In this document: positions 1 to 8,249 of the stretch, in pieces
Position numbering within the stretch: the first letter of the stretch is position 1
Layout of the letters: every line of letters begins with the position of its first letter
Assembly (NCBI GenBank): GCA_024225395.1
Contig: JAAEMR010000061.1
Span: forward strand, 1 to 55,809
Direction: 5' to 3'
Length of the DNA: 55,809 bases
Source: Gammaproteobacteria bacterium
Lineage (GTDB): Bacteria > Pseudomonadota > Gammaproteobacteria > GCA-001735895
Program-made: the position numbers and the translations under genes
Notes under the pieces: generated by a model
The model's database searches: none
Seen by the model: the letters and a program-made list of their open reading frames with translations, nothing else
Told to the model about the DNA's origin: nothing

Positions 1-192
1 CTGTATTGCACGTTCTACAGGAACTTTCTTGCTTAATTTAGAGATGAAATAATTAGCTTCAGTCTCAGTAACAGGCACTCCATTGACGGTTACAATAGGA
101 GTAGGCGCTGTGACGGCAGGAGTGCTTTCAGCAAAACTAATAGCAGAGTAGCTAAGAACTAGAGCTGACAAAATTAATGTTCTTTTTTTCAT
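1..192 (-). CDS. PpiC-type peptidyl-prolyl isomerase, N-terminal part (partial)
   Basis: The gene starts at an ATG at 190-192 and runs off the left edge, so only 64 codons are visible. They encode a signal peptide (MKKRTLILSALVLSYSAISF then an AxA-like end near residue 22) followed by TVNGVPVTETEANYF. That is the usual opening of periplasmic parvulin-type isomerases, where a short strand precedes the SurA/PpiC helical N-domain. Parvulins help outer-membrane and periplasmic proteins fold. The catalytic domain lies outside the window. Upstream of yciI and yciB on the same strand, it is separated from yciI by a CACGAAG inverted element. Identity rests on the N-terminus alone, so another SurA-like chaperone is possible. 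Confidence 0.6.
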   Translation of the reverse strand, partial: MKKRTLILSALVLSYSAISFAESTPAVTAPTPIVTVNGVPVTETEANYFISKLSKKVPVERAIQ

Positions 193-230
193 ATTTATTT
201 CCGAAAGATTATTATTCAAATTAAAAATAT

Positions 231-328
231 TCACCACGAAGCTCAAGAAGAGCACGAAGGGGTGAAAATTAGAGTACCAGTGGTTTGATTCCGTTTTTTC
301 TTCGTGAACTTTGTGTTCTTCGTGGTAA
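231..328. repeat. CACGAAG inverted element, copy 1
   Basis: The left arm (231-260) begins TCACCACGAAG and continues with degenerate CACGAAG words. The right arm (299-328) is its complement and ends CTTCGTGGTAAA. The unique centre includes a run of T just before the right arm. It sits between the isomerase and yciI. This is one of eight such elements in the window. Confidence 0.8.
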
Positions 329-343
329 ATTGTTTTTTTAAGG

Positions 344-643
344 TTAAGGCAGTACTTTGTTAAAAGGCTTAACTTCAACTGACTTATAAACTGATGACTT
401 TATATAAGGGTCATCGTTAGCCCAGTTCTGTGCATCTTCTAAAGAGTCAAATTCAGCCACAATCAAACTACCTGTAAACCCGGCTTCACCGGGTTCTGAA
501 TTATCGATCGCAGGGTTAGGACCCGCTAATATGAGTCGGCCCTGGTTTTTAAGTTCAATTAAACGAGTCACATGATCAGGCCTGGCAGTGAGGCGGTCTG
601 ACAGACTATTTGGGTTATCGGTGCCGACAATACTATATAACAT
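344..643 (-). CDS. yciI: YciI family protein
   Basis: This 99-residue protein matches the YciI/YCII-related family (ferredoxin-like dimer, about 100 residues). It has the conserved His in RPDH (His24) and the DDPY segment (residues 77-80) expected around the putative active site. The molecular function of the family in most bacteria is unknown. Some YCII domains act in chlorinated-aromatic catabolism, but nothing here points that way. It ends the same-strand run with yciB; the two genes are 2 nt apart, so they are probably co-transcribed. The yciI-yciB pairing is common in gammaproteobacteria. Confidence 0.88.
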   Translation of the reverse strand: MLYSIVGTDNPNSLSDRLTARPDHVTRLIELKNQGRLILAGPNPAIDNSEPGEAGFTGSLIVAEFDSLEDAQNWANDDPYIKSSVYKSVEVKPFNKVLP

Positions 644-645
644 GG

Positions 646-1290
646 TTAAGTTTTCTCATTATTAGAAGTGCCTGGTTCATCCGAAGGGAGGAAACGGGCT
701 AGATAGAATGACTGGCCGATGACAAAAATAAGGGTTAACCCCATCAGACCAAATAATTTAAAGTCTACCCATATATCTTCACTGAAATTAAAAGCGACAA
801 CAAGGTTTGCAACACCTGAGAAAATAAAAAAACCAATCCAGGCAAGATTTAACTTTTTCCAGACCTGTGGATCATCTATGTCCAGAGCATGCCCCATCAT
901 TCGTTGAACCAGTGGCTTTTGGCCGATAAATTGACTGCCAAAAAAAACAGCTGCAAATAGCCAGTTTATTGCAGTCGGCTTCCATTTAATAAACAACGGG
1001 TCTTTAAAGTATAAAGTGGCTCCTCCAAATACCAGTAATAAAACCAGTGTGATGATATGCATCTTTTCCACCCGTTTTGTAAGAACTATGGTAATCATGA
1101 CTTGCACAAGGGTTGCCAGAATAGCGGTGAGTGTCGCCAGATAGATTGCATGTTTAGCCTCACCTGGTTGCATATTCATGAAAGGGAATAAGTTATTAAT
1201 TGAAATGATCAACTCATCTGGTAAATCCAGGAAGAATTTATAAACAATAAAGAATAGTAAAATGGGGAAAAAATCGAATAACTGTTTCAT
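646..1290 (-). CDS. yciB: YciB/IspZ family inner-membrane septation protein
   Basis: A 214-residue hydrophobic protein with about five or six membrane segments (for example residues 6-24, 50-70, 77-95 and 109-125) and the family-typical pattern of a WKPTAINWLFA segment followed by GQKPLVQRMMG. YciB proteins are inner-membrane proteins implicated in cell-envelope synthesis and septation. The family usually has about 180 residues; this one is longer mainly through a charged C-terminal tail ending near DEPGTSNNEKT. It is upstream of yciI in a probable two-gene operon. Function is by family. Confidence 0.88.
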   Translation of the reverse strand: MKQLFDFFPILLFFIVYKFFLDLPDELIISINNLFPFMNMQPGEAKHAIYLATLTAILATLVQVMITIVLTKRVEKMHIITLVLLLVFGGATLYFKDPLFIKWKPTAINWLFAAVFFGSQFIGQKPLVQRMMGHALDIDDPQVWKKLNLAWIGFFIFSGVANLVVAFNFSEDIWVDFKLFGLMGLTLIFVIGQSFYLARFLPSDEPGTSNNEKT

Positions 1291-1380
1291 TAATGAGAAG
1301 AGATAGTATTAGGGGGGCGCATAATAACATAACTGAACTAATCGTCGATATTTCAACATATAGTGACTCTTAAGAATTTT

Positions 1381-1499
1381 TACCACGAAGCACAAGAAGG
1401 ACACGAAGGCTCCTTATTATGTAGAGGCAAACTCTTTCAATATGGAAACACTTACAAATTTACCTAATTCCTTTTGATACAGTTTTTTCTTCGTGGTGA
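1381..1499. repeat. CACGAAG inverted element, copy 2
   Basis: The left arm starts TACCACGAAG with two further CACGAAG-like words (1381-1409). The right arm is short (CTTCGTGGTGAA, 1489-1500) and follows a T run. It lies in the 557-nt gap between divergent yciB and the porin. The rest of that gap is AT-rich and presumably holds the porin promoter; I could not fix the -35/-10. Confidence 0.75.
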
Positions 1500-1847
1500 A
1501 TAGGTTTTGTTATTTAATGTAGGGGCAATGCCTTACACATACTCATTCTGATTAAGGCAAAGTGTTAAAATGATACATGATAAATCGAAAATGACGGCTA
1601 TTTGGGAAACTTTAACCAATGATTTTGAATAAAACACTTGATTAGTTGTGAAAAAGCAACACATGAACAAAGATTTGTGAGGTTGTTCGCTTTTTATTTT
1701 CAACTATTTCCAATTAATTGTTGTTTTTTTGAAAATAACTGTTGCATAAAATATATTCAGGTGTATTATCGCTGCACATCTGAAGAGTTACATAGATCTT
1801 CAAATAACAATTTTTACTCTTTTAACTTACTTAAGGTATTTTTTAAT

Positions 1848-2726
1848 ATGAAAACATCTACAATTCTTGCTGCTGCAATCGCTTCTACTATCGCTGGTAC
1901 AGCCGTTGCTGATACTTCTCTATATGGAAATATTCGTCTTGAACTTGTTAACAAGACTGACCTGAACATGGACTCTTCAAAATTAGTTATTGGTTATAAA
2001 GCTTCTGAAGATATGGGTAATGGCATGACTGGTTTCATGCACTTAGAAATGGAGCATGATGATGCAAACAAAGAATCTGATGGTTCTTCAGCTAAAGGCT
2101 GGACTAATGATAAGTCATATGTTGGTCTGAAAGGCGATTTCGGTGCTGTTACTTTTGGTCGTCAAGGTGATGCAGCAAAATTTGCTTGTAGCGGAACTGA
2201 TATTTTCACTAAAAAATCTGGCCAGGCTTGTGGTGTTGGCGCGATTAACGGCGGAGTAAATAACGCTCTGATTTATACTGGTGGTACTGGTGACCTGACT
2301 TTCATCGTGGGTGCTACTATTAACGGTTCACAAAATGAAGGTGGCGACAATACAATGGTTGGTGCTCAGTATGCCGCTGATAACTTCAGCGTTGGCTTTC
2401 AACTGTCTGCATTTGATGATGTGACTCGTGGTGGTGAGAATCAAAGCGTTATTGGTGGTACTTACACAATCAATGATATCCAGATTGGTGCGACTCTGGC
2501 TGACAATGGTAACGACTCTGCAACTGCAATCGCTCTGAAAATGCCTTTAGCTGGTGGTTCATTTAGAGTTGGTATGGATACTGGTGAAGATGCTGGTGTA
2601 GCTGATACTACTCACCTTCAGTTCACTAAGAGCCTGTCTAAGTCTGTTTACACTGGTGTTGAATTCGCATCTGTTGATGGCGACGATGACGACATGATCG
2701 CAGCTTGGGTTGGTATGAAGTTCTAA
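1848..2726 (+). CDS. Small general porin-like outer-membrane protein
   Basis: This encodes 292 residues from the ATG at 1848, preceded by an AAGG ribosome-binding site. The reading frame stays open upstream to 1638, but that extension is AT-rich, Cys-rich and precedes a textbook signal peptide, so I reject it. Signal peptide: residues 1-21, cleaved after GTAVA. The mature chain starts DTSLYGNIRLEL, typical of Gram-negative trimeric porins. It shows alternating beta-strand composition, GFMHLEMEH and VTFGRQGDAAKF segments, and a C-terminal aromatic residue (WVGMKF) recognised by the BAM machinery. Two Cys residues flanking SGTDIFTKKSGQA could form a loop disulfide. The chain is shorter than classic 340-residue porins. 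A strong terminator follows, so it is monocistronic. Substrate unknown. Confidence 0.85.
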   Translation: MKTSTILAAAIASTIAGTAVADTSLYGNIRLELVNKTDLNMDSSKLVIGYKASEDMGNGMTGFMHLEMEHDDANKESDGSSAKGWTNDKSYVGLKGDFGAVTFGRQGDAAKFACSGTDIFTKKSGQACGVGAINGGVNNALIYTGGTGDLTFIVGATINGSQNEGGDNTMVGAQYAADNFSVGFQLSAFDDVTRGGENQSVIGGTYTINDIQIGATLADNGNDSATAIALKMPLAGGSFRVGMDTGEDAGVADTTHLQFTKSLSKSVYTGVEFASVDGDDDDMIAAWVGMKF

Positions 2727-2756
2727 TTTAGTTCTTAACTAAATTTTGAATAAGAA

Positions 2757-2782
2757 GGGCGCCTTTATGGCGCCCTTTTTTT
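2757..2782 (+). terminator. Rho-independent terminator of the porin gene
   Basis: A perfect 7-bp stem GGGCGCC/GGCGCCC with loop TTTAT is followed by seven T. It begins 30 nt after the porin stop. Confidence 0.93.
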
Positions 2783-2821
2783 ATGCCTGGAATCTTTGAT
2801 TATCATAAAAAATCAAAAGCT

Positions 2822-2958
2822 ATTCACCACGAAGGCACGAAGAACGCCAGGTTAATGATCATGTAGTAATGAGTTTTTAAAAACTTATGCAATGTCAGCT
2901 TTTCAAGAGAAACATAACCCTTATTTTTTTCTTCGTGTTCTTCGTGCCTTAGTGGTGT
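2822..2958. repeat. CACGAAG inverted element, copy 3
   Basis: Left arm TTCACCACGAAGGCACGAAG (2822-2841). The right arm (2930-2957) is complementary, with one interruption near the tip (CTTAGTGGTG) and a T run directly before it. It occupies the gap between the porin terminator and the next gene; the rest of the gap shows nothing else. Confidence 0.8.
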
Positions 2959-3067
2959 AACCTTTTGTAATATTAAGCATGCGATCAGCTATTTGTGAAG
3001 TAGATCGGGTTTGATATAGAATAAACAGTACATAATAAGAATAAATGAAGTAATCAGGAGACATGGT

Positions 3068-3538
3068 TTGAACTTGACCGAAGAAACCGGTTTACTTGGA
3101 AGTATCCCGATGTTTTCCAGCCTGGAGCCTTCTAAGCTAAAACTACTGGCATTTACCAGTGAAATGCTGAAATATGATGGCAAAGAAATATTGTTTCATA
3201 TCGGTGATAGCGCAGATTCTGCTTATGTCATCATGGAAGTGAATGTGGCTATCTTAATAGAAACCGACAACGGTACGATTGACTCCATTACGATGTATAA
3301 AAATCAATTGACTGGTAAAATGGCTTTATTTAATAACGCTACCAGGCTTGCGACTCTTATGGCGAATGGACCTCTCACCTTCTTAAAAATAACAGAAAAA
3401 GTGTTTAATACTTTATTGTTGGAGAATCCCGGGTTTGCAATGGATGTCATGCGCCAGTTAACTCGCAAACTTGTTCTAGCGCATGACAAGATTATATCTC
3501 TGGAATCCCGGTTATCCAGAATATCTCAGGCTTATTAA
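3068..3538 (+). CDS. Cyclic-nucleotide-binding-fold protein, degenerate pocket
   Basis: This 156-residue protein consists of one CRP-type cNMP-binding beta-barrel (about residues 12-125) plus a C-terminal helix (about 128-150). There is no DNA-binding winged helix, so it is not a CRP/FNR transcription factor. The start is a TTG, chosen because AGGAG lies 6 nt upstream and a nearby ATG (3063) hits a stop. The phosphate-binding cassette reads TGKMALFNNATRLATLMA. The Arg that contacts the cyclic phosphate is kept, but the usual Glu of G-E-L is Lys, which argues against normal cAMP binding. It precedes the HD-domain gene by 22 nt, probably co-transcribed. A related but intact cassette is found at 11673. 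Confidence 0.75.
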   Translation: MNLTEETGLLGSIPMFSSLEPSKLKLLAFTSEMLKYDGKEILFHIGDSADSAYVIMEVNVAILIETDNGTIDSITMYKNQLTGKMALFNNATRLATLMANGPLTFLKITEKVFNTLLLENPGFAMDVMRQLTRKLVLAHDKIISLESRLSRISQAY

Positions 3539-3560
3539 TCTGCAGGGTGTTTGAAATAGT

Positions 3561-4208
3561 GTGATGAAAGGTAAAACTAGTGATGTTTCTCGTTTTTATA
3601 ACCTTTGGCAACGTCATTTATTAACAAATTCATGCGTCAATGAAGCACAGTTAGACGCTAAATTTAAAGCACTAATTAATGCTTATACTGAGTCTCACCG
3701 TTACTATCATACGCTGGGACATATCGAACACTGTCTGGATCAGTTCGATCAGGTCTCTCATTTATTGCAGGAGCCTGATGCAGTCGAACTTTCAATCTGG
3801 TATCACGATATTATTTATCAACCCGGGGCAGTTGATAATGAACAACGTAGTGCCGATACATTCAAACGGCAAACTGACTCCCTTTTCCCGGTAGAATTTT
3901 GTAACGTGATTTATGCACAGATATTAGCCACCTTGCATGATCAGGTTGATATTTTTGACCATGACACCCGCTACATGGTCGATATTGATTTATCCGGGTT
4001 TGGTTTACCCTGGTCTGAATTTATACGAGATGGGGAAAATATAAGGCGTGAAATGAAATCACAGACGGATGCTGTTTATTATGCGAAGCAAAAGTCTTTT
4101 TATTTATACTTACTGGATAGACCCAGAATATATTTTAGTGAGTACTTTTTCGATAAATACGAAGTTAAAGCACGACAAAATATTCAACATAGTCTCAAAA
4201 ATTTCTGA
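3561..4208 (+). CDS. HD-superfamily metal-dependent phosphohydrolase
   Basis: A 215-residue protein resembling the COG4339 predicted HD-superfamily hydrolases. Metal-ligand signatures are YHTLGHI (about residues 50-56) and WYHDIIYQP (about 79-87, the HD pair). Acidic residues further on (ILATLHDQ, MVDIDLSGFG) are typical of the family. HD proteins of this group are assumed to cleave phosphate esters or nucleotides, but the substrate is unknown. Start is GTG at 3561 or ATG at 3564. It follows the cNMP-fold gene closely, so a nucleotide-related role is a reasonable guess only. Confidence 0.75.
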   Translation: MMKGKTSDVSRFYNLWQRHLLTNSCVNEAQLDAKFKALINAYTESHRYYHTLGHIEHCLDQFDQVSHLLQEPDAVELSIWYHDIIYQPGAVDNEQRSADTFKRQTDSLFPVEFCNVIYAQILATLHDQVDIFDHDTRYMVDIDLSGFGLPWSEFIRDGENIRREMKSQTDAVYYAKQKSFYLYLLDRPRIYFSEYFFDKYEVKARQNIQHSLKNF

Positions 4209-4235
4209 AATATCCGCTTTAAGAGTCAAAACAAG

Positions 4236-4411
4236 ATCACCACGAAGCGCACGAAGAAAGCAAATAGCAATCAACATAGCTGAATAAAGTAATCATTTTT
4301 ATTAATTTTATAAGCCTGTTGCTTTATCTTGATCTACCTTCGTGAGTTTTGTGCTCTCGACAATAGCTCCTGCATTGTTCTACCCGCGGGCATCCTGCCC
4401 CGGTTCGTGGT
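4236..4411. repeat. CACGAAG inverted element, copy 4, with interrupted right arm
   Basis: The left arm (4236-4258) is ATCACCACGAAGCGCACGAAG. The right arm starts at 4337 (CCTTCGTGAGTTTTGTGCTCT), then is broken by about 47 nt of GC-rich sequence before resuming as TTCGTGGTAAA at 4403-4413. The intruding segment contains a small CGGGCA/TGCCCCG hairpin. It fills the 361-nt gap before yciO; the remaining 150 nt are AT-rich and probably carry the yciO promoter. Confidence 0.7.
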
Positions 4412-4569
4412 AAAAATCTTGAAAGTGATCACAGTCTCATGATGTCAGGTGGTTTCAAATGATAATATAGCTAAAGATTGTTTATTTTAGATATATTCCA
4501 TACCCCGTTTTATGTTTCGGTTTATAATGACTTTTTAATATTTTAATAAAGTAGTATCCGGTTAAAGAA

Positions 4570-5193
4570 ATGGCACAGTTTTTTGAAATTCACCCTCAAA
4601 ATCCTCAGAAGCGACTCATCCAGCAGGCAGTTAAAATTATTGACCAGGGAGGTTTAATTGTTTATCCCACGGATTCAAGTTATGCACTGGGATGCCATAT
4701 CGGGGATAAAAATGCGATGGAGCGAATTCAGCGATTGCGTAAGCTGGATAATAAACATCACTTTACCCTGGTCTGTAGTGATTTATCTGAAATAGGAACC
4801 TATGCAAAAGTTGATAATTCATCATATCGTTTGATGAAGACTTTGACGCCCGGTCCCTATACGTTCTTATTAAAAGCGACATCTGAAGTTCCCCGGCGCC
4901 TGATGCACCCGAAACGTAAAACGATTGGTGTTCGTGTTCCCGACAATATTATTACCCATTCAATTCTGGATGAGTTAGGGCAGCCCATTATGAGTAGTAC
5001 GCTGATTTCAGCTGGAGAAAAAGATGCACTGGATGATGCCGAAGAAATTCGTGATAAATATCAGCATGCAGTCGACCTTGTAATCGATGGGGGTTCATGC
5101 GGCGTAGAGCCAACGACTGTTATTAACCTCATCGATGGAAACCCGGAAGTATTACGCTTTGGCAAAGGTAATGCCGAGTTTCTGGATTATTAG
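4570..5193 (+). CDS. yciO: YciO, Sua5/YciO/YrdC family protein
   Basis: This 207-residue protein follows the YciO pattern closely: MAQFFEIHPQNPQKRLIQQA at the start, PTDSSYALGC (about residues 34-43), RRLMHPKRKTIGVRVPDN and a C-terminal PTTVINLIDG. The family fold binds ATP and RNA. The relatives TsaC/Sua5 make threonylcarbamoyl-AMP for tRNA t6A. YciO itself is a paralogue with an uncertain physiological role, so I do not assign t6A synthesis. It lies upstream of trpS and scpA as in other gammaproteobacteria, separated from trpS by a CACGAAG element. Confidence 0.88.
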   Translation: MAQFFEIHPQNPQKRLIQQAVKIIDQGGLIVYPTDSSYALGCHIGDKNAMERIQRLRKLDNKHHFTLVCSDLSEIGTYAKVDNSSYRLMKTLTPGPYTFLLKATSEVPRRLMHPKRKTIGVRVPDNIITHSILDELGQPIMSSTLISAGEKDALDDAEEIRDKYQHAVDLVIDGGSCGVEPTTVINLIDGNPEVLRFGKGNAEFLDY

Positions 5194-5208
5194 GTATTAA
5201 AAAAATAT

Positions 5209-5361
5209 TTCACCACGAAGTACACGAAGAGCACGAAGGTTTAAAAGGGGTGAATAGCTTGAAGTAAATATTTGCTCAAACAGCAGTATGATGCTGAGCC
5301 TGTTAAAATCTAGCCATATACTTATTTTTACCCTTCGTGTGCTTCGTGCTCTTCGTGGTGA
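5209..5361. repeat. CACGAAG inverted element, copy 5
   Basis: One of the best-formed copies. The left arm (5209-5240) carries three CACGAAG words after TTCACCACGAAG. The right arm (5331-5361) is the matching complement ending CTTCGTGGTGA. The centre of about 90 nt is unrelated to the centres of other copies. Confidence 0.85.
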
Positions 5362-5442
5362 TTCATTTAAATATGTATCCCTTGTCGACCTTTGCGCGTT
5401 ACAATTCTATAATTACACTTCATTTTTCTCAGGAATATCTTT

Positions 5443-6660
5443 TTGAACACCTCAGTTAGTCAAAATCAACGTGTACTGTCAGGTATGCGTCCAACCGGTT
5501 TGTTACATCTTGGTCATTATCATGGTGTTTTAAAAAACTGGATAGAGTTACAGCATAGCTACGAATGTTTCTTCTTCGTTGCTGACTGGCATGCATTAAC
5601 AACTCATTATGAAAATCCATCTATTATTGCCAAGAGTAGTGTAGACCTGGTCATTGACTGGCTTGCAGCAGGTGTAAATCCCGGTAGCTCGACCATTTTT
5701 ATCCAGTCTCGAGTGCCCGAACATGCCGAACTGTTTACGCTGTTATCGATGATTACTCCATTGGGCTGGCTGGAGCGCGTTCCCAGTTATAAAGATCAGC
5801 AGGATAAATTGAAAGACCGTGATTTGAGTACTTTTGGTTTTCTGGGTTACCCACTGCTACAGTCTTCGGATATTCTGATGTATAAAGCGGGCCATGTTCC
5901 TGTCGGTGAAGACCAGGTAGCGCATGTCGAGTTAACCCGTGAAGTCGCTCGTCGCTTTAATCATCTGTATGGTAAAGAAATCGATTTTGAAGAAAAAGCC
6001 CATGTTGCTATCAAAAAGATGGGTAAGAAAAATGCCAAAATTTACAAAAACCTGTTAAAACGTTATCAGGAACAGGGGGATGGCGAGGCGCTTTCTGTGG
6101 GGCACGCATTGATCGATTCCCAGCAAAATATCAGTTTAGGTGATAAAGAGAGACTGGTTGGATACCTGGAAGGTGGCGGTCGAATTATTTTACCGGAACC
6201 CCAGTCTTTATTGACAGCCTCGCCTAAAATGCCCGGGCTGGATGGACAGAAAATGTCTAAATCCTACGGCAATACGATTGCGCTCAGAGAGTCGCCTGAA
6301 CAGATCGAAAAGAAAGTTAAAACCATGCCCACCGATCCTGCCCGTATTCGACGTACTGATGCGGGTGACCCTGATAAATGTCCGGTTTGGCAATTACATC
6401 AGGTTTATTCCAGTGATGACCTGAAAACTGAAGTCGAAGAAGGTTGCAAAACTGCAGGTATTGGCTGTGTCGACTGTAAGCGACATATCATCGATAGTAT
6501 TCTGCTTGAACTTAAACCCATTCAGCAGAGGGCTAAGGATTATCTGGATGATATCTCAACCGTTGAATATCATATCAATGAAGGTTGTGAAGCGGCTCGT
6601 GATGTTGCTCGTGACACGATGGAAGAAGTGCGCAAAGCCATGGGTATTACGCTTAGATAG
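5443..6660 (+). CDS. trpS: Tryptophanyl-tRNA synthetase
   Basis: This class I synthetase (405 residues) charges tRNA-Trp with tryptophan in the cytoplasm. The ATP-binding HIGH signature is HLGH at residues 22-25 and the KMSKS loop is intact at 270-274. The start is TTG at 5443 with AGGAA about 8 nt upstream; no ATG lies nearby in frame. It is longer than the E. coli enzyme (334 residues) because of an insertion around residues 175-245 (KKMGKKNAKIYKNLLKRYQ onward) found in the long TrpS group. A late CKTAGIGCVDCKR segment adds Cys residues. It is followed after 2 nt by scpA, so co-transcription is likely. Confidence 0.95.
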   Translation: MNTSVSQNQRVLSGMRPTGLLHLGHYHGVLKNWIELQHSYECFFFVADWHALTTHYENPSIIAKSSVDLVIDWLAAGVNPGSSTIFIQSRVPEHAELFTLLSMITPLGWLERVPSYKDQQDKLKDRDLSTFGFLGYPLLQSSDILMYKAGHVPVGEDQVAHVELTREVARRFNHLYGKEIDFEEKAHVAIKKMGKKNAKIYKNLLKRYQEQGDGEALSVGHALIDSQQNISLGDKERLVGYLEGGGRIILPEPQSLLTASPKMPGLDGQKMSKSYGNTIALRESPEQIEKKVKTMPTDPARIRRTDAGDPDKCPVWQLHQVYSSDDLKTEVEEGCKTAGIGCVDCKRHIIDSILLELKPIQQRAKDYLDDISTVEYHINEGCEAARDVARDTMEEVRKAMGITLR

Positions 6661-6662
6661 CC

Positions 6663-7469
6663 ATGACGGATTTATTCCAGGAAAATCAGGTTAATCAGTC
6701 GGAAATGCCTTTTGCACTGGTTGAAGGCGAACCGCTAACCGTTATTCCTCAGGATTTGTATATTCCACCGGATGCCTTGCAGGTTTTCCTTGAAGCCTTT
6801 GAAGGGCCGCTTGATTTATTACTGTATCTGATAAAACGACAGAATCTGGATATCCTAAATATCCCGGTGGCCATCATTACGAAGCAATACATGGATTATA
6901 TCCAGCTGATGGATCAACTGGCGCTTGAACTGGCGGCAGAATACCTGGTCATGGCTTCGATGCTGGCTGAAATTAAATCGCGTATGTTATTGCCGAGACC
7001 GGTGGGTGAAGATGACGAAGATGATCCGAGAGCCGAGTTAATTCGTCGGTTACAGGAGTATGAACAGTTTAAAAAAGCAGCTGAAGACCTGGATGCCTTA
7101 CCCCGGGAAGAGCGGGAAGTTTTTTTCACTCAGGCTGAGTTACCGGATATAAAAGAAGAAGTTCCCGTTGTTGAAGTGACGATCAATGATTTATTGATGG
7201 CTTTTCGCGATGTGGTTAATCGTGCAGAACAATTTGCCAGTCATCATATCGAACGTGAAACCTTATCAGTTAGAGAAAGAATGAGTATTGTTCTCGGTAA
7301 ACTGAAGTCTGATGACTATACTGAATTTAAAGATTTTTTTAATGTAGAAGAAGGACGCATGGGCGTTGTGGTCAGTTTTCTGGCAATCCTGGAATTGATC
7401 AAGGAATCAATGATTGATCTTGTGCAAAATGAACCTTATGCCCCAATTTATGTTAAGGCTCGAGGATAA
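6663..7469 (+). CDS. scpA: Segregation and condensation protein A (kleisin)
   Basis: ScpA is the kleisin subunit that, with ScpB, bridges SMC heads in the bacterial condensin-like complex for chromosome compaction. The 268 residues carry the family hallmark FEGPLDLLLYLIKRQNLDI (about residues 48-66), LAAEYLVMASMLAEIKSRML (about 91-110), and a C-terminal winged-helix half (VVVSFLAILELIKE). The start ATG lies 2 nt after the trpS stop. No smc gene is in the window. Confidence 0.95.
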   Translation: MTDLFQENQVNQSEMPFALVEGEPLTVIPQDLYIPPDALQVFLEAFEGPLDLLLYLIKRQNLDILNIPVAIITKQYMDYIQLMDQLALELAAEYLVMASMLAEIKSRMLLPRPVGEDDEDDPRAELIRRLQEYEQFKKAAEDLDALPREEREVFFTQAELPDIKEEVPVVEVTINDLLMAFRDVVNRAEQFASHHIERETLSVRERMSIVLGKLKSDDYTEFKDFFNVEEGRMGVVVSFLAILELIKESMIDLVQNEPYAPIYVKARG

Positions 7470-7476
7470 AAGACAA

Positions 7477-7571
7477 GTTGACAGTTATCAGTTAAAAGTC
7501 GAAGGTTCAGCTTTACACTTTTCTGCTAACTGCTAACTGCTAACTGCTAACTGCTAACTGCTAACTGCTAA
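7477..7571. repeat. Seven-copy CTGCTAA heptamer array with inverted flank
   Basis: Seven perfect tandem copies of CTGCTAA occupy 7523-7571. About 40 nt upstream, at 7477-7495, a short stretch with CAGTTATCAGTT is the imperfect reverse complement, so the transcript could fold into a hairpin. The array lies in the 117-nt gap between scpA and scpB and ends 15 nt before the scpB start. Confidence 0.85.
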
Positions 7572-7586
7572 TTTACGACTTAAATA

Positions 7587-8249
7587 ATGGAACTTCAAAC
7601 ACTAAAACCGATTATAGAAGCCCTGTTGTCTTCTGCTGATGGCCCATTAACCGTGAATCATCTGTATGACCTGTTTACAGGGGATCTCGATCAACCAGGC
7701 AAAGATGATATTCGCAAGGTATTGCACGAACTGGTCGATGAGTATCAGGGTAAGGGCATGCAAATAAAACAGGTTGCCAGTGGTTTTAGGTTGCAGGTGA
7801 ACCCTGAATATTCGACCTGGATAACGCGCCTGTTCCAGCAGAAACCACCCCGTTATTCACGCGCATTGCTTGAAACTCTTGCTCTCATTGCTTATCGGCA
7901 GCCGGTTACCCGGGGAGAAATTGAAGCCATTCGAGGGGTGAGTGTTAGTTCAAATATCATTAAAACTTTACAGGAAAGAGAGTGGGTTAAAACTCTGGGC
8001 CATAAAGATGTTCCCGGTAGACCCAGCCTGTATGGCACGACCAATGAATTTTTAGATTACTTTAATTTGAAGAGTTTGAATGAATTGCCAACGCTGTCTG
8101 AATTGAAAGATCTGGATCAGTTCCATCCGGAATTAGCATTAAACGATGATGATATTGCTGTCACTGCAGATGAGCCTGCTGCTGATAAAGAAGGTGATAC
8201 TGAAACTGCTCAGCAACAACCTGATGGGATAGACCAGGCTGCTTCATAA
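7587..8249 (+). CDS. scpB: Segregation and condensation protein B
   Basis: ScpB dimerises and binds ScpA in the SMC complex. The 220-residue protein has two winged-helix domains. The conserved core is RALLETLALIAYRQPVTRGE (about residues 92-111), then IRGVSVSSNIIKTLQERE and GRPSLYGTTNEFLDYF. A low-complexity acidic tail (residues 190-220) follows. Its stop overlaps the next start by one base (TAATG), showing translational coupling to the WD40 lipoprotein. The CTGCTAA array directly upstream may affect ribosome access, as no strong ribosome-binding site is visible. Confidence 0.95.
   Translation: MELQTLKPIIEALLSSADGPLTVNHLYDLFTGDLDQPGKDDIRKVLHELVDEYQGKGMQIKQVASGFRLQVNPEYSTWITRLFQQKPPRYSRALLETLALIAYRQPVTRGEIEAIRGVSVSSNIIKTLQEREWVKTLGHKDVPGRPSLYGTTNEFLDYFNLKSLNELPTLSELKDLDQFHPELALNDDDIAVTADEPAADKEGDTETAQQQPDGIDQAAS

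Noticed and set aside
1638-1847. 70-residue N-terminal extension of the porin
   Set aside because: It is AT-rich, Cys-rich and precedes a standard signal peptide at 1848 with its own ribosome-binding site.
7523-7571. CRISPR array or minisatellite gene
   Set aside because: Units are only 7 nt with no spacers and the frame across them is not coding.
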